NCBI RefSeq assembly: GCF_003151075.1
Contig: NZ_CP029482.1
Location: 5,766,001 to 5,830,000 of the forward strand
DNA from: Pseudomonas sp. 31-12
GTDB lineage: Bacteria; Pseudomonadota; Gammaproteobacteria; Pseudomonadales; Pseudomonadaceae
Direction: 5' to 3'
Length of the DNA: 64,000 bases
Part shown: positions 41,417 through 50,984 of the stretch, piece by piece
Position numbering within the stretch: position 1 is the first letter of the stretch
Layout: the number at the start of each line of letters is the position of its first letter
Notes under the pieces: generated by a model
Databases searched by the model: none
What the model saw: the letters and a program-made list of their open reading frames with translations, nothing else
Told to the model about the DNA's origin: nothing
Program-made: the position numbers and the translations under genes

Positions 41417-43558
41417 ATGAAATTCAAGTCGATCCAGTTTTCCGTGGCCGCCCTCGCTGGCGCCATCGTTCTTAGCGTAGTCGCCGCGCTGGTGCTGTAC
41501 GCACTGTTTTCCGGCGCCCGGACGCAAGACATGGTCCAGGAGCGGACCCAGGCGCAATTCGAGCAAGTCATCGAGCAGCGCCTGACCTCCCTGGCGCAAA
41601 CCCAGGTCAGCCAAATCCAGCGTGAGCTCGAAGCACCGCTGCTGATCGCAGGCGGCCTGGTGCGGGTCAACGCGCTGATCGGCACACCGGGCGCCGATGG
41701 TCAGCCGCAGCTGAGCCTGAGCCGTGAACAGTTGATCAGCCTGACCAAGGAAAACGTGGCCAGGAACCCGAAAATTCTCGGCACTTATATCGGCTGGGAA
41801 AAAGATGCCCTCGACCACAACGACGCGGCCTATGTCGACACCAAAGTGGTCGGCATCGATGCCAGCAACGGGCGCTTCCTGCCGTGGTGGTTCCGCAACG
41901 AGGACGGCACCCTGGGCCTGGACAAACTGGTGGACGTCGACGACCAGAAAACCCTGTCCACCGGGGTCCGCGCCAGCGAGTACTACCTGTGCTCGAAAGA
42001 AACCAAAAAGTCCTGCGTGATCGATCCGGCGCCTTACAAGGTCGGTGACAAAATCGTCATGCTCGCCTCCTTTATTGAACCGATCATGCTCAACGGCACC
42101 TTTCAGGGCATCGTCGGCGCCGACTTATCGGTGAACTTCATCCAGGAAATGTTGCTGGGCGCGAATCAGAAACTGTACAGCGGCGCAGGGGAAATGGCGC
42201 TGATCGGCGGTAATGGCCGGATCGTGGCCTACACCAAGGACCCGAGCAAATTCGGCGAGAAGGTCAGCGACATTCTCGACAGCAAGCAGATCGCCAACAT
42301 GGCCAACCTCAAGCGCGGCGAAGTGACTTACACCGTCGACAAGGCCCAGGGTCGGATCGAGCTGTACTTGCCGTTCGGTATCGGCCAGACCGATGCACGC
42401 TGGACCTTGATGCTGCAGTTGCCGTTGAACGCAGTGATGGCCGACCTGCAAAAGCTGCAGGGTGATCTGGACGTTCAACGCAAATCCGACACCTTCGGCA
42501 TGGCCATGGTCGGTTTGTTGATCGCCGGTATCGGCTTGCTGGTGATCTGGTTGGTGGGCCATGGCATTGCCCGCCCGCTCAAGCAAATGGTGGCGATGCT
42601 CGACGATATCGCCAAAGGCGAAGGCGACCTGACGCGCCGCCTGACCAGCGACCGCGCCGACGAACTGGGCTCGATTGCCAAAGGCTTCAACACGTTCCTG
42701 GCCAAGTTGCAGGCAATGATCACCCAGGTCGTGACCTCGGTGCAGAGTGTCAGCGATTCGTCGGAACACACTGCCGACATCGCCATCCGCACTAACATCG
42801 GTGTGCAGAAACAAATGGCCGAGATCGATCAAGTGGCCACGGCGGTGCATGAAATGACCGCCACCGCCCAGGACGTGGCGCGCAACGCGACCCAGGCGGC
42901 GCAAGCCGCCAGCCATGCCGATCAGGCCGCGGCCCAGGGCATGCAGATCGTGCGCGATACGTCGAACTCGATTGGCGTGTTGGCCGTGGAAATCGGCAAG
43001 GCTGTCGGCGTGGTGCAAACCCTGGCCAAGGACAGCGAAAACATCAACGCGATCCTGACCGCCATTCGCGGGATCGCCGAACAAACCAATCTGCTGGCCT
43101 TGAACGCGGCCATCGAAGCCGCCCGCGCGGGCGAACAGGGCCGTGGTTTTGCGGTGGTGGCCGATGAAGTGCGCAACCTGGCGCAGAAAACCCAGAAGGC
43201 CACGGAAGAAATCCAGACCATGATCCAGCAACTGCAACAAGGCACCCGCGATGTGGTGCGGGTCATGGAGGACAGCCAGAACCGCACCGACGAAAGCGTG
43301 CAGCATGCGGCAAAAGCGGCCGAGGCGCTGGAGACGATTACTCAGGCGGTGTCGGTCATCAACGACATGAACACGCAGATTGCCAGTGCGGCCGAGGAGC
43401 AGAGCGCGGTGGCCGATGACATCAACCGTAACGTGATCAACATCGGGCAAGTGGCCAATGAAGTGGCGGGCGGGGCGGATGAGTCGAGTGCTGCGAGTGC
43501 GGACCTGACCAAACTGGCTGAGCAGCAGCGGCGGTTGATCAATCAGTTCAAGGTTTGA
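41417..43558 (+). CDS. Methyl-accepting chemotaxis protein with dCache_1 sensor
   Basis: Chemoreceptor of 713 residues. Order: membrane segment about 9-31, periplasmic double-Cache domain about 40-345, membrane segment about 362-384, HAMP about 385-435, then a signalling domain with methylation helices and the conserved tip [20 protein letters not shown]. The sensor contains [16 protein letters not shown] and a periplasmic Cys pair ([11 protein letters not shown]) that could form a disulfide. Length and layout resemble the Pseudomonas receptors TlpQ and McpU, which bind histamine and polyamines; ligand identity here is not shown. The gene stands alone. Confidence 0.95.
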   Translation: MKFKSIQFSVAALAGAIVLSVVAALVLYALFSGARTQDMVQERTQAQFEQVIEQRLTSLAQTQVSQIQRELEAPLLIAGGLVRVNALIGTPGADGQPQLSLSREQLISLTKENVARNPKILGTYIGWEKDALDHNDAAYVDTKVVGIDASNGRFLPWWFRNEDGTLGLDKLVDVDDQKTLSTGVRASEYYLCSKETKKSCVIDPAPYKVGDKIVMLASFIEPIMLNGTFQGIVGADLSVNFIQEMLLGANQKLYSGAGEMALIGGNGRIVAYTKDPSKFGEKVSDILDSKQIANMANLKRGEVTYTVDKAQGRIELYLPFGIGQTDARWTLMLQLPLNAVMADLQKLQGDLDVQRKSDTFGMAMVGLLIAGIGLLVIWLVGHGIARPLKQMVAMLDDIAKGEGDLTRRLTSDRADELGSIAKGFNTFLAKLQAMITQVVTSVQSVSDSSEHTADIAIRTNIGVQKQMAEIDQVATAVHEMTATAQDVARNATQAAQAASHADQAAAQGMQIVRDTSNSIGVLAVEIGKAVGVVQTLAKDSENINAILTAIRGIAEQTNLLALNAAIEAARAGEQGRGFAVVADEVRNLAQKTQKATEEIQTMIQQLQQGTRDVVRVMEDSQNRTDESVQHAAKAAEALETITQAVSVINDMNTQIASAAEEQSAVADDINRNVINIGQVANEVAGGADESSAASADLTKLAEQQRRLINQFKV

Positions 43559-43564
43559 TCCAAA

Positions 43565-43669
43565 GGCCCCATCGCTAGCAGGCTAGCTCCCACAGTTGAT
43601 CTTCAGTGAACACACAATTTGTGTACAGCACAGATCCAATGTGGGAGCTAGCCTGCTAGCGATGGGGCC
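43565..43669. repeat. REP doublet (divergent type A)
   Basis: 30-base arms 43565-43594 and 43640-43669 are perfect reverse complements with core GTGGGAGCTAGCCTGCTAGC, a changed central sequence kept complementary on both arms. Confidence 0.9.
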
Positions 43670-43684
43670 AGCAGAGACACCCCA

Positions 43685-44308
43685 TCAGCCGGGGGTAAGA
43701 CACTCCGGCCCATTCAACTTCGGATCATTCACCAGATTCGCCAGCACCCGCTCGCGCAACGCTGCGGGCTCACTGGCGAGCAACGCCTGCAAGGCATGCA
43801 ATGGCGTTTCGGGATCGAGCCAGGCCTCTTGCCCCGCCGCGTCGAGAATCAACGGCCGACGCTGACTCGCGGCTGGTTGGGTGATCACGGCCGTGCTCAG
43901 CCACACCTGCTCCTGCACCGGATACGCTTCCCAGATTGCCGCGAAAAATAAAGTAGAGCCCTCCCCCGGCGTTAGCCAATACGGCCGCTTGCGGGTGGTG
44001 CCGCGCCATTCGTAAAAACCGTTGGCCGGCAGGAGGCAACGGCGCTCGCGCAAAGCCTGGCGAAACATCGGTTGTTCGGCAACGGTTTCGGCCCGGGCAT
44101 GGGCCGGGGTGCGGGAAAGGTCAGTCAGCCACGGCGGCGTCAAACCCCAACGCGCTCGGGCCAACTCACGCTGGCCGTCGACACCGGCACGCAGCATCAG
44201 CACCGAATCGTTGGGGGAAATATTCCACTGGGCCTGCTGATCGGCGGGGAAGCCAGGCAGGGCCGCGAAGGCGGGGTTCCAGCGAAACAGGGCATAACGT
44301 CCACACAT
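43685..44308 (-). CDS. SRAP-family (HMCES/YedK-like) protein with altered active site
   Basis: SOS response-associated peptidase fold; the family forms a protective thiazolidine crosslink with abasic sites in single-stranded DNA through Cys2. It has 207 residues starting MCGRYALF, so Cys2 is present, as is the catalytic Glu100 (NGFYEW). The family Asn before ARAET is His70 here (AHARAET), and the family His before [DQ]RRP/RMP is Ser148 (ASQRRPLIL), with a shorter preceding loop. Two of the four conserved active-site positions are therefore changed. It may be a paralogue with altered chemistry. Confidence 0.9.
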   Translation of the reverse strand: MCGRYALFRWNPAFAALPGFPADQQAQWNISPNDSVLMLRAGVDGQRELARARWGLTPPWLTDLSRTPAHARAETVAEQPMFRQALRERRCLLPANGFYEWRGTTRKRPYWLTPGEGSTLFFAAIWEAYPVQEQVWLSTAVITQPAASQRRPLILDAAGQEAWLDPETPLHALQALLASEPAALRERVLANLVNDPKLNGPECLTPG

Positions 44309-44343
44309 GGGGCAACACGACTCTCAATAAAACGAACGCCAGC

Positions 44344-44604
44344 CTAACAGACCAGCGTGCCGGGAAAACTGTCCGGTTCATCACCGGGCAGTGGCAGCGC
44401 GGCATTGTACGCGGTGATCAGCTCCCGGGCGTATTCGGCCTGGTCGTTGTCCACCGACAAGCCCAGCAGGCCATAAATCGGCAATTCACCGGCCCCGCCG
44501 ATCAAATCGCGGCCCGCCAGATGCGCCTCGATGCCCTCGCTGGCCAGCATGCCTTGCAGCAACTCCCCTTCCATCAGGTTTTCCGGCTCGTAGATTCGCT
44601 GCAT
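44344..44604 (-). CDS. DUF2007 family small protein
   Basis: Cytoplasmic 86-residue protein of the DUF2007 family (putative signal-transducing protein), with the typical start MQRIYEPENLMEGELLQGML followed by EGIEAHLAG. Function unknown. It lies 9 bp downstream of the CPXCG-motif protein gene in the same direction, and the pair is conserved in pseudomonads. Confidence 0.88.
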   Translation of the reverse strand: MQRIYEPENLMEGELLQGMLASEGIEAHLAGRDLIGGAGELPIYGLLGLSVDNDQAEYARELITAYNAALPLPGDEPDSFPGTLVC

Positions 44605-44613
44605 AGACGCCCC

Positions 44614-44796
44614 TTACTCGTTTTCACTGAACACTTCGAGATGCCATTCCTCTCCTTCCACCTGCAACACAAACGTTATCGGCCGACAGCACACCTGACA
44701 GTCCTCGATATAGGTCTGATCGCCACCGGACAGGTCCACCGCCGTCTCAACCTCCTCACCACAATACGGACATTCATACAGCGCAGTTTCCAGCAT
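44614..44796 (-). CDS. CPXCG-motif cysteine-rich protein
   Basis: 60-residue protein with two zinc-binding CXXC knuckles, CPYCG near residue 9 and CQVCC near residue 33, in a DUF-type zinc ribbon. Start MLETALYECPYCGEE with a tight promoter region upstream divergent from the acyltransferase gene. Function unknown. Confidence 0.88.
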   Translation of the reverse strand: MLETALYECPYCGEEVETAVDLSGGDQTYIEDCQVCCRPITFVLQVEGEEWHLEVFSENE

Positions 44797-44935
44797 CGCG
44801 GTCTCCCAGGTGACTTGTGCGTATAATCGCCGGTCTATTTGCAGGGCTATTTTTGTCTGGCTAACTTTTCAGACCGTGCCCCGTTGGTTTTCGATCAAAA
44901 CCTTTACTTACCCTAGCCGTTTCTAACAAGAGAGC

Positions 44936-46102
44936 ATGATGGGCGAATTCGATGCCATCCGACCTTACGACGACAGCGAAGTCCCAGCGGTGCTGGACCG
45001 ACTGCTCGGCGACAAGGCGTTTCTAGATATCCTCATCCACTTCCGCTTCCCGCGCTTTGCCGGTGCTTTCGGCTGGGCGCTCAAACCTCTTATAGCTCAT
45101 CGGCTGCGCCGTGAGTTCGCCGGCGTCACGTCGGTGGCCACGCTGCAGGATAAAGTCGAGATGTATGTCGACCACACCATCGAGCGAGCCACGGACGGTG
45201 TAACGTACACCGGCGTCGAGCAGTTCAAGTCCGGCAGCGCCTACCTGTTCATCGCCAACCACCGCGACATCGTGATGGACCCGGCCTTCGTCAACTACGC
45301 CGTGTACCACGCCGGCCTGCCGACCCCGCGCATCGCGATCGGTGACAACCTGCTGCAAAAGCCATTTGTCAGCGATCTGATGCGCCTGAACAAGAGCTTC
45401 ATCGTGCACCGATCGATCACCGGGCGTCGCGAGAAGATGGCGGCGTATCAGCTGCTGTCGGCCTACATCAACCACTCGATCCGCAACGATTGCGCCTCCA
45501 TCTGGATCGCCCAGGCCGAAGGCCGGGCCAAGGATGGCGACGACCGCACAGAGTCGGCGATCCTGAAAATGTTCCACATGAGCCGCAAGGACGAACCTTT
45601 CGGTGAAGTCATCCGCTCGCTGAACGTGAGCCCGGTGTCGATCAGCTACGAATACGACCCGTGCGACCAGGCCAAGGCCCGCGAGCTGTTCATCCGCGCC
45701 ACCACCGGCAGCTACACCAAAGTGCCGGGTGAAGACGACGTCAGCATCGCCAAGGGCATCACCGGCTACAAGGGCCGGGTGCACGTGAACTTCGCCGCGC
45801 CGATCACTGAACTGTTCGACGACACCAAGCAATTGGCGATCGAAATGGACCGGCAGATTCTCGGCGGCTACCGGTTGTTCCCGGTGCACTACCTGGCCTA
45901 CGCCCAGTGGAAAGATGCCGATCCGCAACTGCAAGTGCCGAAGGCTGCCGAGGTGTTTGCGGCGGACGAACTGGCCAAGGCACAGGAAGAATGGCAACGT
46001 CGCCTGGAAGCTTGTCCCGAGGAGCATCGTCCGTATCTGGTGCTGCAATATGCGACACCGGTGCGGAATCAGTACCGGGTCAAGGCTGGTTTACCGCTGT
46101 AA
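44936..46102 (+). CDS. Acyltransferase of the PlsC/LPLAT superfamily (non-canonical HX5D)
   Basis: Predicted glycerolipid or related acyltransferase of 388 residues. It contains the acceptor-binding block IANHRDIVMDPAF; the superfamily catalytic signature is H-X4-D, but here the His is followed by Asp at +2 and +6 (H-X5-D). A second conserved block FIVHRSITGRREKM follows. No membrane segment is obvious. Two adjacent ATGs (44936, 44939) are possible. The substrate is unknown; the family call comes from the conserved N-terminal half. Confidence 0.82.
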   Translation: MMGEFDAIRPYDDSEVPAVLDRLLGDKAFLDILIHFRFPRFAGAFGWALKPLIAHRLRREFAGVTSVATLQDKVEMYVDHTIERATDGVTYTGVEQFKSGSAYLFIANHRDIVMDPAFVNYAVYHAGLPTPRIAIGDNLLQKPFVSDLMRLNKSFIVHRSITGRREKMAAYQLLSAYINHSIRNDCASIWIAQAEGRAKDGDDRTESAILKMFHMSRKDEPFGEVIRSLNVSPVSISYEYDPCDQAKARELFIRATTGSYTKVPGEDDVSIAKGITGYKGRVHVNFAAPITELFDDTKQLAIEMDRQILGGYRLFPVHYLAYAQWKDADPQLQVPKAAEVFAADELAKAQEEWQRRLEACPEEHRPYLVLQYATPVRNQYRVKAGLPL

Positions 46103-46126
46103 TTGCCCGGATACAACAACGGCGCC

Positions 46127-46259
46127 CTGTGGCGAGGGGATTTATCCCCGTTGGGCTGCGCAGCAGCCCCAACACCTGCAATCACAGTTTTCAGACAGGC
46201 CGTGGGCGCCGATTTACGACTGCTGCGCAGCCGAACGGGGATAAATCCCCTCGCCACAG
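46127..46259. repeat. REP doublet (type B)
   Basis: 26-base arms 46127-46152 and 46234-46259 are perfect reverse complements; the pairing continues inwards through GGCTGCGCAGCAG. Confidence 0.9.
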
Positions 46260-46326
46260 AGTCCCCTCAACACGGCAGTCTCTTCACCACAGCAGCTCCC
46301 TCACCACAGGGGTCTGCGCAAGAGAT

Positions 46327-46605
46327 TCAGAACCGTGTGCTGATCCACGACACCAGCAGCGCCAGCCCCAGGCAGGCGAAACCGAAGCGGTAGAAGAACC
46401 GGTTCATGCGCAAGGTCGCCCAATCCAGGGTGGGCTCTTTGTTCGGGCGGCTCTGGCGTTGGGCGACAAGGCTCGCCATGGCGCGTTGTTCACGGCGGCG
46501 AGTGGCATGCAGCAGCCAACCGCCCGGGAACGCCAACAGCAGCGCAAGCAGGTTGATCAACTTGGCGGGATGGTGGGTGAACAGCGAAATCAAATGCAAC
46601 GACAT
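46327..46605 (-). CDS. Small conserved membrane protein, function unknown
   Basis: 92 residues starting MSLHLISLFTHHPAKLINLL, with two hydrophobic segments (about 15-32 and 70-88) separated by a basic loop (RRREQRAM). The C-terminal hydrophobic segment is followed by STRF. No recognised domain. The longer reading frame upstream is not supported. It lies between two REP-type repeats. Confidence 0.65.
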   Translation of the reverse strand: MSLHLISLFTHHPAKLINLLALLLAFPGGWLLHATRRREQRAMASLVAQRQSRPNKEPTLDWATLRMNRFFYRFGFACLGLALLVSWISTRF

Positions 46606-46797
46606 CACGGACCTCGGCAGAACAGGTGTGGCAAACGCCGAACCGACGATCGCGGCGCGGATTCTACCGAAAGCCCGCCCACCTGCCCCGCCTTTCCGAC
46701 AAATAACGAAGCATCTGACCAAATGCTGCCCTGTGTCACGGCGCCGTCATCTGAATAGGCCAGTCTGGCGGCCCTCGAAACCGACACGGAAACCGTC

Positions 46798-47004
46798 ATG
46801 CTGCACGCCGAAAACCAGGACCGCCTCTACCTCATCGCCCAGAGCGACGAACAACAAACCCTAGTAGGAAGCCTCGCCTTTAACGTTCAGGACCGGCACT
46901 GGCTGGTTTATTGCGCGTTGGGTGGGCATCAACATGCGGATTTGCCGGAGACGGATTTGCTGACGGGCGTGAGTGTGCTGGATTTTTATTCGCAAGCTGC
47001 CTGA
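46798..47004 (+). CDS. Small conserved hypothetical protein
   Basis: 68 residues starting MLHAENQDRLYLIAQSDEQQ. It has an alternating beta-strand-like pattern and no signal or membrane segment. No recognised family; the body looks coding because the codons and third-position GC match neighbours. An ATG at 46798 is the only start. Confidence 0.6.
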   Translation: MLHAENQDRLYLIAQSDEQQTLVGSLAFNVQDRHWLVYCALGGHQHADLPETDLLTGVSVLDFYSQAA

Positions 47005-47042
47005 ACTGTATGACCAATGTCGATGCCACACCGCCGACCCAA

Positions 47043-47070
47043 TGTGGGAGCGGGCTTGCTCGCTCCCACA
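47043..47070. repeat. Solo REP hairpin (type A)
   Basis: TGTGGGAGCG and CGCTCCCACA (10-bp arms) with the core GGGCTTGCT between them. Confidence 0.8.
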
Positions 47071-47106
47071 TTTGTTCGGGGGGAATTCACGAAAATCAGC
47101 AGCCAT

Positions 47107-47146
47107 GAAAAAGCCCGGGGCCATTGCTGGCACCCGGGCTTTTTTG
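47107..47146. terminator. Bidirectional terminator after the YajG-like gene
   Basis: GCCCGGG/CCCGGGC-type stem with A5 on the left and T6 on the right, between the small gene at 46798 and the YajG-like gene. Confidence 0.88.
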
Positions 47147-47159
47147 CATCTCGCGAACG

Positions 47160-47744
47160 TTATTCGCTGAGAATCTGACCAATCGTCGGGTCCTTGAACA
47201 GACGCGTCAACGCATCGCTCAATACATCACTGACCAGCTTGGTGTTGGTTTCCTGATTCGGCGCCATACCGAAACGCTGATCCAGGGACGCACCGTAACG
47301 ACCGCTGTAGCGACGGTTGGCGTTCTGCACATCAGAGCGGAACGTCGCGCCAATAGTCGCCTCGGTCACGTACATGCCTTCTTTGGGCGACTGATACTTC
47401 AGTTCGGCCAGCGTCACCGTCAACTGCGGAGCATTCAGCGCATTCGACGTCGGGGTAAAGCCCAGCAACCGCACGGCCGCCTCGGCCTGAGCCTGCAACT
47501 TCGGCAGAATCTGCGCGCCCTGCACGGTGATCGCGCTGGTCTCAGGGTACAGGCCTCCACGAGTGCCCAGGGTCGGCGACGGACGACCGTCCACCACACG
47601 CACCACCACCGGCTGACCACGGCCGACCGGCGCCAGCTGAGTCGTCAGCTTGGGTTCAGGGTTCAGTTGTTGCGGGCTGTGGGCGCAGCCGACGAGGGTC
47701 AAACTGGTCACAGTGATCAAACCGAACAACAGGCGTTGCAACAT
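47160..47744 (-). CDS. YajG-family lipoprotein
   Basis: Outer-membrane lipoprotein of 194 residues, family YajG. The ATG at 47744 (MLQRLLFGLITVTSLTLVGC) gives a lipobox with Cys20; an earlier in-frame start adds 18 residues ahead of the signal peptide. The mature part has RVVDGRPSPTLGTRGGLYPE and a central repeat-free beta-rich domain. In E. coli yajG lies next to ampG; that partner is not seen here. Function unknown. Confidence 0.9.
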   Translation of the reverse strand: MLQRLLFGLITVTSLTLVGCAHSPQQLNPEPKLTTQLAPVGRGQPVVVRVVDGRPSPTLGTRGGLYPETSAITVQGAQILPKLQAQAEAAVRLLGFTPTSNALNAPQLTVTLAELKYQSPKEGMYVTEATIGATFRSDVQNANRRYSGRYGASLDQRFGMAPNQETNTKLVSDVLSDALTRLFKDPTIGQILSE

Positions 47745-47949
47745 GCTCTTCTCTCCAGAATCAGGCACAAACAGGCCCGCAGTATAGCGGTGGGCCACTG
47801 CGGGTAACTAGCACCTCACAGTGAATACTGAAATGTCTGACAAACCCGTGGGAAACCGGTTCCTGTCACAGATCTGTCATCGCCCATACACTTGCACGTC
47901 ACGGCTTGCTGGCAACCTTCACTACAGGTCACCCACAAGGTACTTCGCC

Positions 47950-48183
47950 ATGCGTTATCTCATCTCGCTGTTCGCACCACGCCCGCTGCACCGCAGCTTT
48001 GCCCTGCTCGACCGCAACGGTCACTGCCAGGCGTTCAAGCAGTGCAGCCTCCAGCCGATGGGCGATGGCTGGGTCGAAATCGAAGAAATCCGCCTCAACT
48101 GGCTGCACCATCCGCTGCCGCCTAGCGCCCGTGTCAGCCAGCGTCGGCCACGTGCACGGGTGCAACATCTGTTGACCACCTGA
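47950..48183 (+). CDS. Small conserved Pseudomonas protein
   Basis: 77 residues starting MRYLISLFAPRPLHRSFALL. Strongly basic C-terminus (RVSQRRPRARVQHLLTT). No recognised domain or signal. The ATG at 47950 is preferred; a longer frame upstream begins without a ribosome binding site. Confidence 0.55.
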   Translation: MRYLISLFAPRPLHRSFALLDRNGHCQAFKQCSLQPMGDGWVEIEEIRLNWLHHPLPPSARVSQRRPRARVQHLLTT

Positions 48184-48922
48184 CCAGACGCCTAATAAAA
48201 GTCATTAAACACGTCCATTTCCCTGCGTTTCTTAGATACAATCTCCCCCCGATTATAAGGACGTCTCCTGATCGGGCCTCGCAGCATCGTCAATGCTTCG
48301 GTATTGGCACCCCGCACCGCCCACAGAGAGCCGCCCACACAGATCGAGTGAAGCTGGCGCGCTTGCTGTTCCTTGAGCAAAAACCCCACTTTTCGCGAAT
48401 CTGCAGAGCTGTCATTACGCTCGGTTACTGAGCTGTTTGCCCGTTTTGCCTGTCATGTACCCCATGACGGCAATCCATCCGGGCACGGTGCCAGGCTGGG
48501 ACAGCCCTTTTTTGAGGTTCACGTCTTCAAAAGAGCGTGAAAAAAACGGGTTTTCACAACTTCACAAGAGTGTGGCGAGCAAATGAATAGTTTTGCGTCT
48601 GAACATGCACCATTAGCGTCTGAAACAGCCCAACGACACAGGACCGAGTACTCCTCGAACACCGGAGCCTGAAGCCTGTCCGCTACGGATTTGGTTGCAC
48701 AAACGGATGTCTCGACCATAAGTCGAATTGCCAGCCGCGCGCCGAGATGAGTTCATGTAACTCTTTAGGCCCGGCCGCATGCATCCGTCGAAGTTGCGAA
48801 AAATTGCGAAGATTCGGACATGGCGACACTGGCCATGGTTACCTGGGGCATCACTGACACGCCCCTGAACACCTGGCCGCCATGCCGACAATTTGGTGCT
48901 GCAGATTTTGGAGACGCGTTAA
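48184..48922. other. 739-bp non-coding region upstream of mqo
   Basis: No gene I can support. It contains a TACAAT/TATAAG-rich stretch near 48236-48259, a GGCTG-GGA-CAGCC hairpin followed by T6 (48494-48513), a 9-base direct repeat GCGTCTGAA (48595-48603 and 48616-48624), and a GGGGC/GCCCC hairpin close to mqo. A small RNA or a complex leader is possible. Confidence 0.5.
48494..48513 (+). terminator. Terminator-like hairpin of unknown transcript
   Basis: GGCTG (48494-48498), GGA loop, CAGCC (48502-48506) and then T6. It would end a plus-strand RNA starting somewhere after 48240; no coding gene lies between. Confidence 0.5.
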
Positions 48923-50431
48923 ATGGCGCATAACGAAGCAGTCGACGTAGTACTGGTTGGGGCCGGCATCATGAGTGCCACCCTTGCCGTACTGCTCAAA
49001 GAACTCGACCCCGCGATCAAGCTGGAAGTCGTCGAGCTGATGGATTCCGGTGCCGCGGAGAGTTCGAACCCGTGGAACAACGCCGGTACCGGTCACGCCG
49101 GGCTGTGTGAGCTTAATTACACGCCACAGGCCGCCGATGGTAGCGTCGACATCAAGAAAGCCGTGCACATCAACACTCAGTTTGAGGTGTCGAAGCAGTT
49201 CTGGTCCTACCTGACCAAGAAAGGCACGTTCGGCTCGTGCAAGACGTTCATCAGCCCGGTGCCGCACCTGAGCTTCGTGCAGGGCAATGACGGCGTTTCC
49301 TTCCTCAAGGAACGCTTCAAGACCCTGAGCAAGCACCACGCCTTCTCGGACATGGAATACACCGAAGACAAGACCACCATGTCCGAGTGGATGCCATTGA
49401 TGATGCCGGGCCGGCCAGCCGATGAAGTCGTCGCGGCCACCCGCGTGATGAACGGCACCGACGTCAACTTCGGCGCCCTGACCAATCAACTGCTCAAGCA
49501 CCTGACCAGCGCACCCGATGCCCAGGTCAAGTACTGCAAGCGCGTGACTGGCCTCAAGCGCAACGGCAGTGGCTGGACCGTCAGCATCAAGGACGTCAAC
49601 AGCGGCAACACCCGTGAAGTCGACGCCAGGTTCGTCTTCCTCGGCGCGGGCGGCGCGGCACTGCCGTTGTTGCAGGCCTCGGGCATCGAAGAAAGCAAAG
49701 GCTTCGGCGGCTTCCCGATCAGTGGCCAGTGGCTGCGTTGCGATAATCCGGAAGTGGTCAAGCATCACCAGGCCAAGGTCTACAGCCAGGCTGCAGTGGG
49801 TTCGCCACCGATGTCGGTGCCGCACCTGGACACCCGCGTAGTCGATGGCAAGAAGTCCCTGCTGTTCGGACCTTACGCCGGTTTCACCACCAAGTTCCTC
49901 AAGCATGGCTCGTTCATGGACCTGCCGATGTCGGTTCGCGCCGGCAACATCGGCCCGATGCTGGCCGTGGCGAAAAACAACATGGACCTGACCAAGTACC
50001 TGGTCAGCGAAGTGATGCAGTCGATGGAGCAGCGCCTGGAATCCCTGCGTCGCTTCTACCCTGAAGCGAAAGCCGAAGACTGGCGCCTGGAAGTGGCCGG
50101 CCAACGGGTGCAAATCATCAAGAAAGACCCGAAAAAGGGCGGCGTTCTGCAGTTCGGTACCGAACTGGTCGCGGCCAAGGACGGTTCCCTTGCCGCCCTG
50201 CTTGGCGCCTCCCCAGGCGCTTCGGTGACAGTTTCGATCATGCTTGAGCTGATCGAAAAATGCTTCCCGAACAAGGCTTCCGGTGAATGGGCTGCCAAAT
50301 TGGCGGAAATCTTCCCGGCCCGGGAAAAGGTTCTGGAAACCGACGCTGCGCTGTATCGCAAGATCAATACGCACAACAACGTCGCACTGGAACTGGTTGA
50401 AGCCAGTAACGAGACCGAAAGCTACGCTTGA
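48923..50431 (+). CDS. mqo: Malate:quinone oxidoreductase
   Basis: Peripheral inner-membrane FAD enzyme that oxidises malate to oxaloacetate and feeds electrons to ubiquinone, the main malate oxidation route in pseudomonads. It has 502 residues. The dinucleotide-binding motif [20 protein letters not shown] is near the N-terminus, and the family block [20 protein letters not shown] follows. The C-terminus has the typical [18 protein letters not shown] region. Ends in a strong terminator; the long unexplained leader upstream may matter for control. Confidence 0.97.
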   Translation: MAHNEAVDVVLVGAGIMSATLAVLLKELDPAIKLEVVELMDSGAAESSNPWNNAGTGHAGLCELNYTPQAADGSVDIKKAVHINTQFEVSKQFWSYLTKKGTFGSCKTFISPVPHLSFVQGNDGVSFLKERFKTLSKHHAFSDMEYTEDKTTMSEWMPLMMPGRPADEVVAATRVMNGTDVNFGALTNQLLKHLTSAPDAQVKYCKRVTGLKRNGSGWTVSIKDVNSGNTREVDARFVFLGAGGAALPLLQASGIEESKGFGGFPISGQWLRCDNPEVVKHHQAKVYSQAAVGSPPMSVPHLDTRVVDGKKSLLFGPYAGFTTKFLKHGSFMDLPMSVRAGNIGPMLAVAKNNMDLTKYLVSEVMQSMEQRLESLRRFYPEAKAEDWRLEVAGQRVQIIKKDPKKGGVLQFGTELVAAKDGSLAALLGASPGASVTVSIMLELIEKCFPNKASGEWAAKLAEIFPAREKVLETDAALYRKINTHNNVALELVEASNETESYA

Positions 50432-50442
50432 TTCGGCCGCAT

Positions 50443-50483
50443 AAAAAACGCCCCGTTCTCAGTGAGAGCGGGGCGTTTTTTTT
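50443..50483 (+). terminator. Terminator after mqo
   Basis: CGCCCCG (50449-50455) pairs with CGGGGCG (50469-50475), with an inner CTC/GAG pairing, A6 before and T8 after. Confidence 0.92.
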
Positions 50484-50502
50484 AGGGCGCTGAAATTATC
50501 TT

Positions 50503-50614
50503 TGTGGCGAGGGAGCTTGCTCCCGCTGGGCTGCGAAGCGGCCCCAAAGCTCTGCGAACGGCATATATTTTGTGAGCGCTGCGCACTCAAGCGGGAGCAA
50601 GCTCCCTCGCCACA
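50503..50614. repeat. REP doublet (type B)
   Basis: 25-base arms 50503-50527 and 50590-50614 are perfect reverse complements with core TGGCGAGGGAGCTTGCTCCC. Confidence 0.9.
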
Positions 50615-50633
50615 GATTCCGGTGTATCCGGGA

Positions 50634-50921
50634 TCAGCCGCGCGCCTTGGCGATCAACTCGATGTACTCGGCCGCATTGCGCTGGTCCTTGAGCAGGGCA
50701 ACGAAGTCATTGCCCTGCTCATCCTTGCCATCCAGGTCCAGGCCAGCTTCGACGAAGAACGTCAGAAAACGCTCGAAGTCATCGATGCGCAGGCCACGGT
50801 AGGCCTTGATCAGTTTGTGCAGGGACGGCGAAGTGGCGTCGACCGGTTCGAAATCGAGAAACAACTTGATCTGCTCATCGCCGATCTCGTCACCAATCAC
50901 TTGTTTCTTATCTTTACGCAT
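50634..50921 (-). CDS. PA4642-family small protein
   Basis: Cytoplasmic, acidic, 95-residue protein starting MRKDKKQVIGDEIGDEQIKL. It matches the PA4642 family of P. aeruginosa, which sits near mqoB there as well. No known function or domain. It lies 63 bp downstream of the DUF-type gene at 50985 in the same direction. Confidence 0.85.
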   Translation of the reverse strand: MRKDKKQVIGDEIGDEQIKLFLDFEPVDATSPSLHKLIKAYRGLRIDDFERFLTFFVEAGLDLDGKDEQGNDFVALLKDQRNAAEYIELIAKARG

Positions 50922-50984
50922 TGCCGACTCCAGCTCGCAGACATTTCACGGGGCGGGCAGTTTACCCCTGCCCGGGCAAAAGGC

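Noticed and set aside
42125..43450. Long antisense frame across the chemoreceptor
   Set aside because: His/Gln-rich shadow of the HAMP and signalling regions; no ribosome binding site.
43622..43630. TGTACA inside the REP loop
   Set aside because: No second half-site at 12 nt and no gene start nearby; chance match.
48192..48891. Small minus-strand frames in the mqo leader
   Set aside because: Short, low-complexity products with no start signal; treated as non-coding.
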